Part shown: positions 27,571 to 36,652 of the stretch, one piece after another | Layout: the number at the start of each line of letters is the position of its first letter | How positions within the stretch are numbered: position 1 is the first letter of the stretch | NCBI GenBank assembly: GCA_029688995.1 | Contig: JARULA010000002.1 | Location: 434,001-498,000 of the forward strand | Direction: 5' to 3' | Length of the DNA stretch: 64,000 nucleotides | DNA from: Marinilabiliaceae bacterium ANBcel2 | Lineage (GTDB): Bacteria; Bacteroidota; Bacteroidia; Bacteroidales; Marinilabiliaceae | Notes under the pieces: model-generated | Databases searched by the model: none | What the model was told of the DNA's origin: nothing | The model's input: the letters and a program-made list of their open reading frames with translations, nothing else | Program-made: the position numbers and the translations under genes

Positions 27571-28158
27571 TTAAAAAAGGGATTCAATTTCGTTGCCAAG
27601 GCTCTTCTTTAGTAGTTGCTTAAGATTTTTTCTTGCACGTAATAAAGTTACCTTAATTTTAGAGCTTTTATAACCTGTTACCTCTTCAATCTCCTTAATA
27701 TTAAGCTCTAAAAGGTAATAGAGTCGTAATAACAGAGCCTCATCATATTTCATCTGATTTAAAACAGAGTCTATTATTTGAGTTCTCTCATTAGTAAAGT
27801 ATTTATCTTCATATGTTTGATATTTTAATTGATCCTCACTTTGGCATCTGTAAGGGTCACTATCAATAATTTCTTTTGAATATTTTCTTTTAGCTGAATA
27901 ACAAGTGTTTATCACAATTCGGTATAACCATGATGAAAATGATGCCTCCCCTCTGAATTTTGCGAGGTTGTAATAAACCTTTATAAATGCTTCCTGAAGA
28001 GCATCCTCTGCGGCTGCTTTATCACCAATTATTGAACATGCTAAAGAGAAGGATACATCTTTATATTTTTCAGCTATTTGCGCAAAGGCTGATGTATCCC
28101 CTCTTTTTATTTTTTTTATAAGGGTCTCCTCCTCTTTATTTCTCTTCTTTTTTCTCAA
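27571..28158 (-). CDS. ECF-type RNA polymerase sigma factor
   Basis: This 195-residue ECF sigma factor has region 2 at about residues 20-95 (ALQEAFIKVYYNLAKFRGEASFSSWLYRIVINTC with the conserved DA(L)QE and tryptophan segment). Region 4 lies at about 130-185 (ALLLRLYYLLELNIKEIEEVTGYKSSKIKVTLLRARKNLKQLL), a regular helix-turn-helix. Its first eight codons overlap the end of the DUF6249 gene, and a small membrane protein follows, giving a three-gene unit. Target genes are unknown. Confidence 0.93.
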   Translation of the reverse strand: MRKKKRNKEEETLIKKIKRGDTSAFAQIAEKYKDVSFSLACSIIGDKAAAEDALQEAFIKVYYNLAKFRGEASFSSWLYRIVINTCYSAKRKYSKEIIDSDPYRCQSEDQLKYQTYEDKYFTNERTQIIDSVLNQMKYDEALLLRLYYLLELNIKEIEEVTGYKSSKIKVTLLRARKNLKQLLKKSLGNEIESLF

Positions 28159-28498
28159 TTTTTTTACGAATAAAGTAAGCTGAAATCATTCCTGCTGCCG
28201 TAAAAAATAGTATACCTGAAAATTGCAGGGTTTTAGGCATATTGTATTGCGATATTACTCCGGATAGCGCTAATCCTAATGAAAAACCCAATAAGGTTAT
28301 TCCTGCTTCAAGGTATGGGAATTTTTTCTTTTTAACATCTATATCTCCGCCATGTTCGATTATAGCTTTTTTTGTTTTATAATTGAACAGGGTTACAAAA
28401 TATACAATTAGTAAAACAAAGGCAAAAAACCCAAGTGGTACAAGGATGTTTTGTAGTGTCATCCCTGTTGAAAATAATAAAGATTCCATTTGAAACAT
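28136..28498 (-). CDS. DUF6249-like membrane protein
   Basis: This 120-residue protein has three hydrophobic segments (about residues 14-38, 62-82 and 90-110) separated by a basic stretch KKAIIEHGGDIDVKKKKFPYLEAG. The pattern and length match DUF6249 proteins, which are commonly encoded next to ECF sigma factors in Bacteroidota. Its 3' end overlaps the sigma gene by 23 bases in another frame, which suggests translational coupling. The start is ATG 28498 or 28489. It may sense a membrane signal; this is inference. Confidence 0.65.
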   Translation of the reverse strand: MFQMESLLFSTGMTLQNILVPLGFFAFVLLIVYFVTLFNYKTKKAIIEHGGDIDVKKKKFPYLEAGITLLGFSLGLALSGVISQYNMPKTLQFSGILFFTAAGMISAYFIRKKIEKKEEK

Positions 28499-28601
28499 AA
28501 TTTTAAGTTTTAAATTAATAAAAATTTTGACCTGATTTTGTTTATAGGACTCTTGCTCATTTTTTTTGGTTACAAAAAATTATGTTTTTTTGTAAGTAAA
28601 T

Positions 28602-28651
28602 AAAAAAAGGTTCCCTATAGCTTAATAATTAAACTATCCGAAACCTTTTTA
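28602..28651 (-). terminator. Terminator of gltA and the arg/pro run
   Basis: On the minus strand a hairpin with AAAAAGGTTTC-type and GGAACCTTTTTTT arms lies 33 bases after the gltA stop, ending in a T-run. It is the first clear terminator after argR, 14 kb upstream, so it probably ends the whole transcript. Confidence 0.8.
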
Positions 28652-28683
28652 TCTTTCAAGCTAAAGCTTTGTTTTACGGGATG

Positions 28684-30027
28684 CTATCTTTTTGATAAAG
28701 GTGCATACTCTTTAGAGTCAACTACACTTTTATATGCAGGTCTTATTATTCTTGCACTTGAGGAGGTAACCTCTTCAATTCGGTGAGCTGTCCAGCCTGC
28801 TACTCTTGCAATAGCAAAAATAGGTGTGTAGAGCTCTTCGGGTAGTCCTAAGCATTGATATATAAAGCCTGAATAGAAATCTACATTAGCTGCAATCACT
28901 TTAGAGTTACTTCCTTTATATCTGTAAAAAGTTTCAGGACCCAGTTTCTCTATTTTTTGATAAAGGTCATATTCAGCTTCTCTTCCTGCCTCTTTTGCCA
29001 GATCGCGAGCCTTCTCTTTTAATAAAACACATCGAGGATCCGATAATGTATAGATAGCGTGCCCTATACCATATATTTTTCCTGAATTATCAAAAGCTTT
29101 TTTATTTAAGATCTTTGTAAGATACTCTTCAACCTCTTTTTCATCCTCCCAGTTTTTCACATTCTCTTTAATGTTATCCATCATACGGATAACTTTTATG
29201 TTTGCACCACCATGTAATCCGCCTTTTAAGGAGCCTAACGCAGCAGCTATTGCTGAATAGGTGTCGGTTTGTGCAGAGCTAACCACTCTTGTTGTAAATG
29301 ATGAGTTGTTTCCTCCACCATGTTCAGCGTGCAGTACAAGAGCTAAATCCAGCAGATCGGCCTGAAGCCTGGTATATTTGTCTCCCTTTAACATGTAAAG
29401 AAAGTTTTCGGCCAAACTAAGTTCAGGATTTGGGTGTCGTATTACTAATGATCTGCGTTGAAACGAATGTCTCATTCCAAAATAAGCGTATGCTACTATT
29501 ACAGGGAACCTTGCAATTAGCTTTATGGACTGTTTTATTAGGTTTTCGGGACTATAATTTTCGGCCTCTTCATCATCGGTATAGAGTCCGAGAACTGTAC
29601 GGGCGAGCATATTCATAATGCATTTTCCGCGTAGTGAAAGGATAAGATTTTTTGATAAAGAGAATGGCAACTCCTGCTCTTTTTTTATAAGATCGGAGAA
29701 CTCTTTAAGCTCTTCTTTGTTTGGAAGTTTTCCTGAGAGTAAAAGATATGCAGTTTCTTCAAAGCCGTGGCGATTATCATTTTGAAAACCGCGTGTTAAT
29801 TTTTTAATTTCATAGCCTCTGTAGAAGAGTTCTCCCTGCTTGGGTATAGATACTCCATTTTCATCCTTGCTGTATCCAACTACATTACCAATATTGGTAA
29901 GGCCAACTAATACCCCTGAAAAATCCGCATTTCGTAGTCCGCGCTTCACATTGTACTTGTTGTAAAGAGCCTTGTCAATTTCACTTGAGCTTAATGCAGA
30001 TTTTGCTAGTTTTTCAATAATTGCCAT
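28684..30027 (-). CDS. gltA: Citrate synthase
   Basis: This 447-residue enzyme condenses acetyl-CoA and oxaloacetate. The active-site elements are LHAEHGGGNNSSF (His of the first catalytic site), GIGHAIYTLSDPR (second His region) and VDFYSGF (catalytic Asp). At about 447 residues with a long N-terminal domain it resembles the type II-like synthases of Bacteroidales. It begins only 16 bases after argH, in the same direction, with no terminator between them. Citrate synthase feeds 2-oxoglutarate and glutamate, the common precursor of arginine and proline, so inclusion in this operon is metabolically sensible. Confidence 0.93.
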   Translation of the reverse strand: MAIIEKLAKSALSSSEIDKALYNKYNVKRGLRNADFSGVLVGLTNIGNVVGYSKDENGVSIPKQGELFYRGYEIKKLTRGFQNDNRHGFEETAYLLLSGKLPNKEELKEFSDLIKKEQELPFSLSKNLILSLRGKCIMNMLARTVLGLYTDDEEAENYSPENLIKQSIKLIARFPVIVAYAYFGMRHSFQRRSLVIRHPNPELSLAENFLYMLKGDKYTRLQADLLDLALVLHAEHGGGNNSSFTTRVVSSAQTDTYSAIAAALGSLKGGLHGGANIKVIRMMDNIKENVKNWEDEKEVEEYLTKILNKKAFDNSGKIYGIGHAIYTLSDPRCVLLKEKARDLAKEAGREAEYDLYQKIEKLGPETFYRYKGSNSKVIAANVDFYSGFIYQCLGLPEELYTPIFAIARVAGWTAHRIEEVTSSSARIIRPAYKSVVDSKEYAPLSKR

Positions 30028-30043
30028 GTTAGTAGGTTTTTGT

Positions 30044-31375
30044 TTATGTTATTAAACTATTTATTGCCTTTTCCATTTTATTAAAAGAGAATTGATTTAA
30101 TATATTATCCATTTTTTTACTAATTTCTTTATTACAAAGATTACCTATACTACCATGATGGGTGTGTGAAATATTTGAAGGAGCTTTAAATTCTCCCTTT
30201 TCAATCTCTTTTCCAACTTCACGGTATGCTTCCCTAAAAGGAACACCTTTAATCACTCTATTGTTCACCTCTTCAACGCTAAAAGCATATTTATATGCAG
30301 GATTTTTCATTATATCTTTGGTTACAATGATATTTTTTGCTCCAAATTCTGCAATTTCTATACAACTTTTTATCTCTTTTAAAGCAGGAATATAGAGCTC
30401 TTTTATGAGTTGTAAATCTCTAAAGTATCCCGATGGCAGGTTTGATGTTATCATCATTATATCCTGTGGAAGAGCCTGTAGTCTGTTACATTTTGCTCTT
30501 AAAAGTTCAAAAATATCGGGATTCTTTTTATGCGGCATAATACTTGAACCTGTTGTAAGCTCATCGGGTAGGGAGATGAATGCGAAGTTCTGACTCATAT
30601 AAAGACATGCATCCATTGCAAATTTACTTATTGTTGAGGCTATTGAGGCTATTGCCATTGCCACATTACGTTCGGTTTTTCCTCTACCCATTTGTGCGTA
30701 TATAACATTGTAACTCATCTCATCAAAACCTAAAAGTTTTGTGGTGAGTTCTCTATCTAAAGGAAATGAACTTCCGTAACCGGCTGCTGTGCCAAGAGGG
30801 TTTTGATTGGCTGTAGTCCATGCAGCATAAAGAAGATGCATATCGTCAGTTAAACTTTCGGCATAGGCGCCAAACCATAAACCAAAAGAGGATGGCATGG
30901 CCACCTGTAGGTGTGTGTAGCCTGGCAAAAGGTCATCTTTATGCTTTTCACTTTTTTGTTGCAATGTATTAAAAAAGGTTTTGGTTAATGTGGTAATATT
31001 TTTAATCTCTTCTCTTGTATAGAGTCTAAGATCGAGCAAAACCTGATCGTTACGTGAGCGGCCGCTGTGAACTTTTTTACCAATATCTCCAAGTTTTTGG
31101 GTTAATAGCATCTCTACTTGAGAGTGAATATCTTCAACCCCCTCTTCAATTATGAACTCCCCTTTTACAGCTCTTTTATATAGGGTCTTTAGCTCTGGAA
31201 TTAGTTGATCATAGTCAGATTGTGATAATAGCTCTGTTTTCTTTAACATAGTTATGTGAGCTATTGTTCCTGCAATATCCCATGCAGCCAAATCTGTATC
31301 AAGCTCCCTGTCCTTGCCTGTTGTGAACTCTTCTATTTTTTTATTTGTGTTACCTCCTTTATCCCAAAGTTTCAT
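30044..31375 (-). CDS. argH: Argininosuccinate lyase ArgH
   Basis: This is a 443-residue protein from ATG 31375, ten bases after the argE stop; an in-frame ATG at 31405 overlaps argE and is rejected. It splits argininosuccinate into arginine and fumarate in the cytosol. Diagnostic segments are HSGRSRNDQVLLDLRLY, the GSSIMPHKKNPD signature of the fumarase/aspartase superfamily, and GYTHLQVAMPSSFG. It ends the arginine branch of the operon. Confidence 0.96.
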   Translation of the reverse strand: MKLWDKGGNTNKKIEEFTTGKDRELDTDLAAWDIAGTIAHITMLKKTELLSQSDYDQLIPELKTLYKRAVKGEFIIEEGVEDIHSQVEMLLTQKLGDIGKKVHSGRSRNDQVLLDLRLYTREEIKNITTLTKTFFNTLQQKSEKHKDDLLPGYTHLQVAMPSSFGLWFGAYAESLTDDMHLLYAAWTTANQNPLGTAAGYGSSFPLDRELTTKLLGFDEMSYNVIYAQMGRGKTERNVAMAIASIASTISKFAMDACLYMSQNFAFISLPDELTTGSSIMPHKKNPDIFELLRAKCNRLQALPQDIMMITSNLPSGYFRDLQLIKELYIPALKEIKSCIEIAEFGAKNIIVTKDIMKNPAYKYAFSVEEVNNRVIKGVPFREAYREVGKEIEKGEFKAPSNISHTHHGSIGNLCNKEISKKMDNILNQFSFNKMEKAINSLIT

Positions 31376-31385
31376 TGTATCTATT

Positions 31386-32447
31386 TTAAAACTGTAAATT
31401 ATCAAGTAAGTTTATATATGTTTTAATGCCCTCTTTTATTTCATTATAGGTTATATATTCATTGGCTGTATGTGATCTTGCTGAGTCACCCGGACCTATT
31501 TTAATGGTTTCAAAAGGCATTACTGCCTGATCTGAGGTTGTTGGTGATCCAAACGGGGTTAATCCCATATTTTCCCCTTTTATTACTATGGGGTGATTAT
31601 ATCTTATTGATGATGAGTTTAATCTTAAGGAGCGCGCTTTTATTTCGCAGCCAACTTTATTTTTTAGTATGTTGAAGACCTCTTTGTTGGTATAACATTC
31701 ATTTACCCTTATATCTACCATAAATGTGCATTTGTCGGGAACAACGTTATGTTGTGTACCAGCCTCTATTCCTGTAATTGTCATTTTTACATCTCCAAGA
31801 AAGGGTGATCTTTTTTCAAATTTATAATTTTTGAAAAACTCTATAACAGGAAGAGCTTTTAATATTGCATTTTCTCCTTCATTACGTGCTGCATGACCCG
31901 ATTTTCCATTTACAACTCCATCTATTACCAAGAGTCCTTTTTCGGCAACAGCCATTTGCATTTGTGTGGGTTCACCAACAATGGCTAAATCAATTTTGCC
32001 AAGTTTACTTAAAATTGACCCTACATTATTTTTTCCTGAAATTTCTTCTTCTGAGGTTGCAGCAAATATAAGGTTATAGCTTTGTTCTTTTTTTGCCAGA
32101 TATCTGAATGTTGCCAGCAGACTAACTAATGGTCCGCCTGCATCATTACTTCCCAATCCGATGAGTTTGTCATTTTTTGAATAAGGAGTATGTGGGTCAC
32201 TATTCCAGTTATTGCCAGGTTTTACTGTGTCTAAATGGGAATTGAGTAAAATTGTTGGTCTTTTTTTATCATAACCGGGAGCAATAATCCATAAATTATT
32301 ATTATTACGCTGTGGAGTATAGCCCATCGACTTTATAATCTCTTCTGTTTTATCGGCTACCTCTGCCTCTTCCCGACTAAAGGAGGGGATAGAGATTAAT
32401 GTTTTGAGCATTTCTATGGCATCTGCCTGCAGAGCTTTAATGTCCAT
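31386..32447 (-). CDS. argE: M20-family N-acylornithine deacylase (probably N-succinylornithine)
   Basis: This 353-residue M20 metallopeptidase-family deacylase has the zinc-site segments NSHLDTVKP (His and Asp ligands), GSNDAGGPL, ATSEEEISG (catalytic Glu pair) and VGEPT, and a dimerisation lid domain with SGHAAR near residue 195. It releases ornithine or citrulline from the N-acyl intermediate. Because the carbamoyltransferase in the same operon carries the residue that selects succinylated substrate, the natural substrate is probably N-succinylcitrulline. This is inference from context. DapE is a related alternative, but the operon position favours arginine synthesis. Confidence 0.85.
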   Translation of the reverse strand: MDIKALQADAIEMLKTLISIPSFSREEAEVADKTEEIIKSMGYTPQRNNNNLWIIAPGYDKKRPTILLNSHLDTVKPGNNWNSDPHTPYSKNDKLIGLGSNDAGGPLVSLLATFRYLAKKEQSYNLIFAATSEEEISGKNNVGSILSKLGKIDLAIVGEPTQMQMAVAEKGLLVIDGVVNGKSGHAARNEGENAILKALPVIEFFKNYKFEKRSPFLGDVKMTITGIEAGTQHNVVPDKCTFMVDIRVNECYTNKEVFNILKNKVGCEIKARSLRLNSSSIRYNHPIVIKGENMGLTPFGSPTTSDQAVMPFETIKIGPGDSARSHTANEYITYNEIKEGIKTYINLLDNLQF

Positions 32448-32497
32448 AACTGTATTAAATATTATAATCGATGAGTTTTAAATTTATACTTTATTCT

Positions 32498-33277
32498 CTA
32501 TTGAGCCTGGCGGATATATGTTCCACTATCCATATTGCCCAAACCTTCTCTGTCTGTTATTCTTACTTGAAAAACCCCTTTTTTTATTGCAGAAAAGCTG
32601 TTGTCAAGTTTTGGTATCATTCCTCCAGCTACAATGTTGTCCTGCTTTAATTTCTCATATAAATCTGGTGTTATTAATGGGATAGCTGAAGAAGGGTCGT
32701 CCTGGTTTTTCATTACACCTTTAAACTCAAAACAGTATGTTAATGTAACTCTGTATAGAGAGGAGATGGCTGTTGCTATTGCTGCTGCTATTGTATCGGC
32801 ATTGGTGTTGAGAAGTTGTCCCTTACCATCATGAGTTAAAGGGGCAATAACAGGTACCGATCTGTTTTTTAAAAGAGTTGCCAAAGCTTTTTCATTTACT
32901 TTTACAACATCTCCAACATATCCGTAATCTATCTCTTTTTTAGGACGTTTAACCGATTCTATAATATTCATATCAGCCCCTGTTAACCCTATTGCATTTA
33001 CCCCATGCGCCTGCAGGTTGGCTACCAAATTCCTGTTTACCAATCCGCCATACACCATGGTTACAACTTCAAGCATGTCTGCGTCTGTAATTCTACGTCC
33101 TTCTGCCATCTTTGTCTCTACCCCCATTCGTTGCGCCATTGCAGTTGCAGAGCGACCACCTCCGTGTACAAGTATTTTTGGACAGGGTAATTTTGCAAAA
33201 TCATTTAATAAGAGGTTCAGACTCTCTTTCTCTTCTACTACCTTACCCCCTACTTTTACTATTATTAAATCTTCCAT
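32498..33277 (-). CDS. argB: N-acyl-L-glutamate kinase ArgB
   Basis: This 259-residue amino acid kinase phosphorylates N-acetyl- or N-succinylglutamate. Conserved segments are VKVGGKVVEE at the N-terminus, LVHGGGRSATAMAQRMGVE (substrate-binding glycine loop), EMLEV-type and NADTIAAAIATAI, and GGMIPKLDNSFSAIKKGV at the ATP site. In Bacteroides-type pathways the substrate is thought to be succinylglutamate. It lies 22 bases after argF' and 50 before argE. Confidence 0.94.
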   Translation of the reverse strand: MEDLIIVKVGGKVVEEKESLNLLLNDFAKLPCPKILVHGGGRSATAMAQRMGVETKMAEGRRITDADMLEVVTMVYGGLVNRNLVANLQAHGVNAIGLTGADMNIIESVKRPKKEIDYGYVGDVVKVNEKALATLLKNRSVPVIAPLTHDGKGQLLNTNADTIAAAIATAISSLYRVTLTYCFEFKGVMKNQDDPSSAIPLITPDLYEKLKQDNIVAGGMIPKLDNSFSAIKKGVFQVRITDREGLGNMDSGTYIRQAQ

Positions 33278-33299
33278 TTATCTGATTCTTATTAAAATC

Positions 33300-34265
33300 T
33301 TAAAAATCTTCCTCTTCAGCTATCACTTGTAACATTCTTTGCAGAACTACTTGCGCCGACACCACTCTGTTTGCAGCCTGGGGAATAACTAAAGAATTTT
33401 CACTCTCAATTACTTTATCTGAGACTATCATATTACGTCTCACAGGTAAACAGTGCATAAATTTAGCATTGTTTGTTAATGCCATCTTCTCTTCGGTGAC
33501 AGTCCATGAAAGATCTTTGGTTAAAATTTTACCATAGCTGTTGTAGCTTGCCCAATTTTTAGCATAGATAAAGTCGGCATTTTTAAATGCAATGTTTTGA
33601 TCGGCTTCAAAGTTAACCCCTTCCATAAATTCAGGAGCCAGTTCATATCCTTCCGGATGAGTTATGGTAAGATCAACATCAGCCTCTTTCATCCATTCTA
33701 CAAAAGAGTTAGGTACTGCTTGAGGCAGTGCTCGGGGGTGAGGTGCCCATGTAAGCACAACTTTAGGGCGTTCTGTTGTTTTATTCTCTTCTATTGTTAT
33801 AATATCTGCAAAAGCTTGCAGAGGATGTCTTGTGGCCGACTCCAGACTAATAACCGGAACCCCTGAATAGTTTATAAATTGGTTTATGATACTTTCGCTG
33901 TAGTCTTCTTCTTTGCTTTCAAATTTTGCAAAAGATCTCACTCCAATTATATCACAATATTGCCCCATAACCGGAACCGCTTCTTTTATATGTTCAGGTT
34001 TGTCGCTATCCATTATAACTCCGGTCTCTGTCTCCAGTTTCCAGCTATCTTTATTAACATCCAGTACTATAACATTCATTCCCAGATTCATTGCTGCTCT
34101 TTGCGTACTAAGTCTGGTTCGTAAACTGGCATTGAAGAAGATCAGAAGCAGTGTTTTGTTTTTTCCCAGTGTTTGATCGGCGTACGGACTTGCTTTTACT
34201 GCGTGGGCGTCCTCAAGAGCTTTTTGCAGTTCTCCTATGTCTGTTGGTGTTAAAAATCTTTGCAT
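33300..34265 (-). CDS. argF': N-succinyl-L-ornithine carbamoyltransferase
   Basis: This 321-residue transcarbamylase has the carbamoyl-phosphate motif FFNASLRTRLSTQ (near residues 43-55), HPLQAFAD near residue 150 and HCLPVRRNMIVSD near 280, the SOTC/AOTC signature in place of HCLPA of ornithine transcarbamylase. Residue 90 is proline (MDSDKPEH). In this family Pro90 in Bacteroides fragilis selects N-succinylornithine and the equivalent Glu92 in Xanthomonas selects N-acetylornithine, so this enzyme should use the succinylated substrate. Cytosolic; between proA and argB in the operon. Confidence 0.93.
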   Translation of the reverse strand: MQRFLTPTDIGELQKALEDAHAVKASPYADQTLGKNKTLLLIFFNASLRTRLSTQRAAMNLGMNVIVLDVNKDSWKLETETGVIMDSDKPEHIKEAVPVMGQYCDIIGVRSFAKFESKEEDYSESIINQFINYSGVPVISLESATRHPLQAFADIITIEENKTTERPKVVLTWAPHPRALPQAVPNSFVEWMKEADVDLTITHPEGYELAPEFMEGVNFEADQNIAFKNADFIYAKNWASYNSYGKILTKDLSWTVTEEKMALTNNAKFMHCLPVRRNMIVSDKVIESENSLVIPQAANRVVSAQVVLQRMLQVIAEEEDF

Positions 34266-34276
34266 ATGTTATTATT

Positions 34277-35524
34277 TTAAGGGCGTGTAAGACCATCACT
34301 TTCGATAAGCCATTTATAGCTGGTTAATTCGGGTAGAGCCATTGGTCCCCGTGCATGCAGTTTTTGAGTGCTTATTCCTATCTCGGCACCCATACCAAAT
34401 TGTGCTCCATCGGTAAAAGCTGTTGATGTGTTAGCATATACTGCAGCAGCATCAACTTCTTTAAAAAAGAGCTTTTTGTTTTCTTCACTTGTGGTTATAA
34501 TTGCTTCACTATGTTTTGTCCCATATTTATTAATATGATCTATAGCTTCTTGGGCAGAGGACACTGTTTTAATTGATAATTTATAAGCAAGATGCTCTTT
34601 GCCAAAAGAGTCTTTGGTTGCTTTAAAAAGCAGTTTTTCATTATAGCAGCCCTTTAAAGCATTATAGGCAGTCTCATCAGCTTCAATTATTACACTATCC
34701 TCAATTAATGGTGATGTTAATGATGGCAAATCAGCTATTCTATTTTTATGAATAAGTAAGCACTCCAGAGCATTACAAACACTTACTCTTCTTGTTTTTG
34801 CATTGTGTATAATTTTTTTTCCACTGTCTAAGTCGCCATTCTCATCAAAATATGTGTGAACAACCCCGGCTCCTGTTTCAATAACAGGAACTTTAGCATT
34901 ATCTCGTATATAGTTAATAAGACCCTGTGATCCTCTCGGTATTAGTACATCAATGTATTCATCTGCATTCATTAAAGTTGTTGCTGCTTCACGGTCTGGT
35001 GGAAGAAGTTGAATAACATCGGGTGAGATATTGTGCTCTTTTAATGATTCATGTATTAGCTTAACAATCGCCTGATTTGAACCCCAGGCATCCTGTCCTC
35101 CTTTTAAAACAGCAACATTGCCCGTGCGAAAGCAGAGTGCGAAAACATCAAATGTAACATTTGGTCTTGCTTCATATATTACACCAATTACACCAAGAGC
35201 GACTCTTACTTTTTGAAGTTGCAGACCGTTATCCATCTGCTTTTTTTCTATAATCTCTCCTATGGGAGAATCCATTTTTGCTACATTTCGAAGGTCGGCT
35301 GCAATCGCCTTTATTCTCTCATCTGTCAGTTTTAACCTGTCAAAGCGAGGATCTGATTCAGGCATACGATCTAAATCCTCTCTATTTGCAGCCAATAGAA
35401 TATCAATTGAGTTTTCAGCTTTGTTTGCCAGAGTTAATAGAATTTTGCTGTTTGTTTCACTGTCAATGTGAACCATTTTTTTTGCAGCTTCTCTGGCGGC
35501 AGCAATTTGTGAAATAGCACTCAT
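34277..35524 (-). CDS. proA: Gamma-glutamyl phosphate reductase ProA
   Basis: This 415-residue NADPH-dependent enzyme catalyses the second step of proline synthesis. It has the aldehyde-dehydrogenase-like fold with the catalytic Cys in RRVSVCNALECLL near residue 255, the substrate segment VIYEARPNVTFD near residue 115, and the C-terminal AVYANTSTAFTDGAQFGMGAEIGIST signature. It lies 25 bases after proB. Confidence 0.96.
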   Translation of the reverse strand: MSAISQIAAAREAAKKMVHIDSETNSKILLTLANKAENSIDILLAANREDLDRMPESDPRFDRLKLTDERIKAIAADLRNVAKMDSPIGEIIEKKQMDNGLQLQKVRVALGVIGVIYEARPNVTFDVFALCFRTGNVAVLKGGQDAWGSNQAIVKLIHESLKEHNISPDVIQLLPPDREAATTLMNADEYIDVLIPRGSQGLINYIRDNAKVPVIETGAGVVHTYFDENGDLDSGKKIIHNAKTRRVSVCNALECLLIHKNRIADLPSLTSPLIEDSVIIEADETAYNALKGCYNEKLLFKATKDSFGKEHLAYKLSIKTVSSAQEAIDHINKYGTKHSEAIITTSEENKKLFFKEVDAAAVYANTSTAFTDGAQFGMGAEIGISTQKLHARGPMALPELTSYKWLIESDGLTRP

Positions 35525-35549
35525 ATATTTTATATTTTATGTTATAAAA

Positions 35550-36647
35550 TTAAGGATAAAGAAAGAGATAGTCATAATGGACAAGTGGTTTATATTTTTT
35601 ATCATTTATATGTGACTCAGCTGTCTCTTTATCGTATTGGGTTTTACCTATACCAATTAATTCATTATTGTGATTTTTTATTTTGATTAAATCCCCTTTT
35701 TTAAAGTTACCATTTATATTTGTTATGCCAGCTAATAACAGACTGTTAGCTTTTTTTGAGTGGAGGGCTTCATTAGCACCTTCATTTATTGTCACTTCAA
35801 ATTGAGTGAACTCTTCACTGTATGCTATCCACTTTTTTATTGATCTGCTTGGGGCAGCTGGTATAAATCTGGTGTGTTTGGTTTTTTCCGGTTCCAGAGT
35901 AAGTGAGGTTATAATATTTTTTGCTGTTCCGTTTGCTATACGCACTGTTATACCGGCAGCAGCAGTTTTTTTTGCAATTCGACTTTTGGTAACCATTCCG
36001 CCTCTTCCAAAATTACTTTTTTGGGTAACTATCCACTTTTTTAAATTGTGGGTAGAGTGGTCAACCTCTTCTATTAATTGTGACTCTTTATTGTTAGGAT
36101 CTCCTGTGTATATGCCATCAACATTACTTAATATAAAGAGCTGATCACTATCCATCATAGATGCTGTTAAGCCGGCCAGTTCATCGTTATCGGTAAACAT
36201 AAGGGCAGTTACCGAAACGGCATCATTTTCATTTACAATTGGTATTATATTGTTGTTGAGTAAAACTGATATACAGTTTTTCATGTTAAGATAGTGTCTT
36301 CGGGTTCTAAAGTCCTCTTTTGTAACGAGAACCTGTGAAGATGTTAAGTTATGTCGTTCAAACATTTTAGAATAAGTGGTAAGTAATTTTACCTGTCCTA
36401 CAGCAGAGAGTAATTGGCGTTCCGATACAGGATCCAATTTAAAAGGGAATTTAATCATGGTACGACCTGAAGCAACTGCTCCGGAGGAGACTAAAACTAT
36501 TTTATATCCTTTGTTATGCAAAAATGCTATTTGATCTGTTATATGGGATATTCTATCAGTGTCTAACATACCATCATTACGAGTTAATACGTTTGAACCT
36601 ATTTTTATGGTAATACACTTATTTGAATTACTTCCCTTTTTTGTCAT
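35550..36647 (-). CDS. proB: Glutamate 5-kinase ProB with PUA domain
   Basis: This 365-residue protein has an amino-acid kinase domain (about 1-255) with KIGSNVLTR, LVSSGAVASGRT and the GRGGMVTKSRIAKKTAAAGI segment, followed by a C-terminal PUA domain (about 275-365). The full-length form with PUA is usually feedback-inhibited by proline. It catalyses the first step of proline synthesis and forms a group proC-proB-proA inside the arg operon. Confidence 0.95.
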   Translation of the reverse strand: MTKKGSNSNKCITIKIGSNVLTRNDGMLDTDRISHITDQIAFLHNKGYKIVLVSSGAVASGRTMIKFPFKLDPVSERQLLSAVGQVKLLTTYSKMFERHNLTSSQVLVTKEDFRTRRHYLNMKNCISVLLNNNIIPIVNENDAVSVTALMFTDNDELAGLTASMMDSDQLFILSNVDGIYTGDPNNKESQLIEEVDHSTHNLKKWIVTQKSNFGRGGMVTKSRIAKKTAAAGITVRIANGTAKNIITSLTLEPEKTKHTRFIPAAPSRSIKKWIAYSEEFTQFEVTINEGANEALHSKKANSLLLAGITNINGNFKKGDLIKIKNHNNELIGIGKTQYDKETAESHINDKKYKPLVHYDYLFLYP

Positions 36648-36652
36648 AACCC

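Noticed and set aside
31376-31405. ArgH start at 31405
   Set aside because: It overlaps the argE stop and adds MIIYSFKIDT with no similarity to ArgH; ATG 31375 starts at the conserved KLWDKGG.
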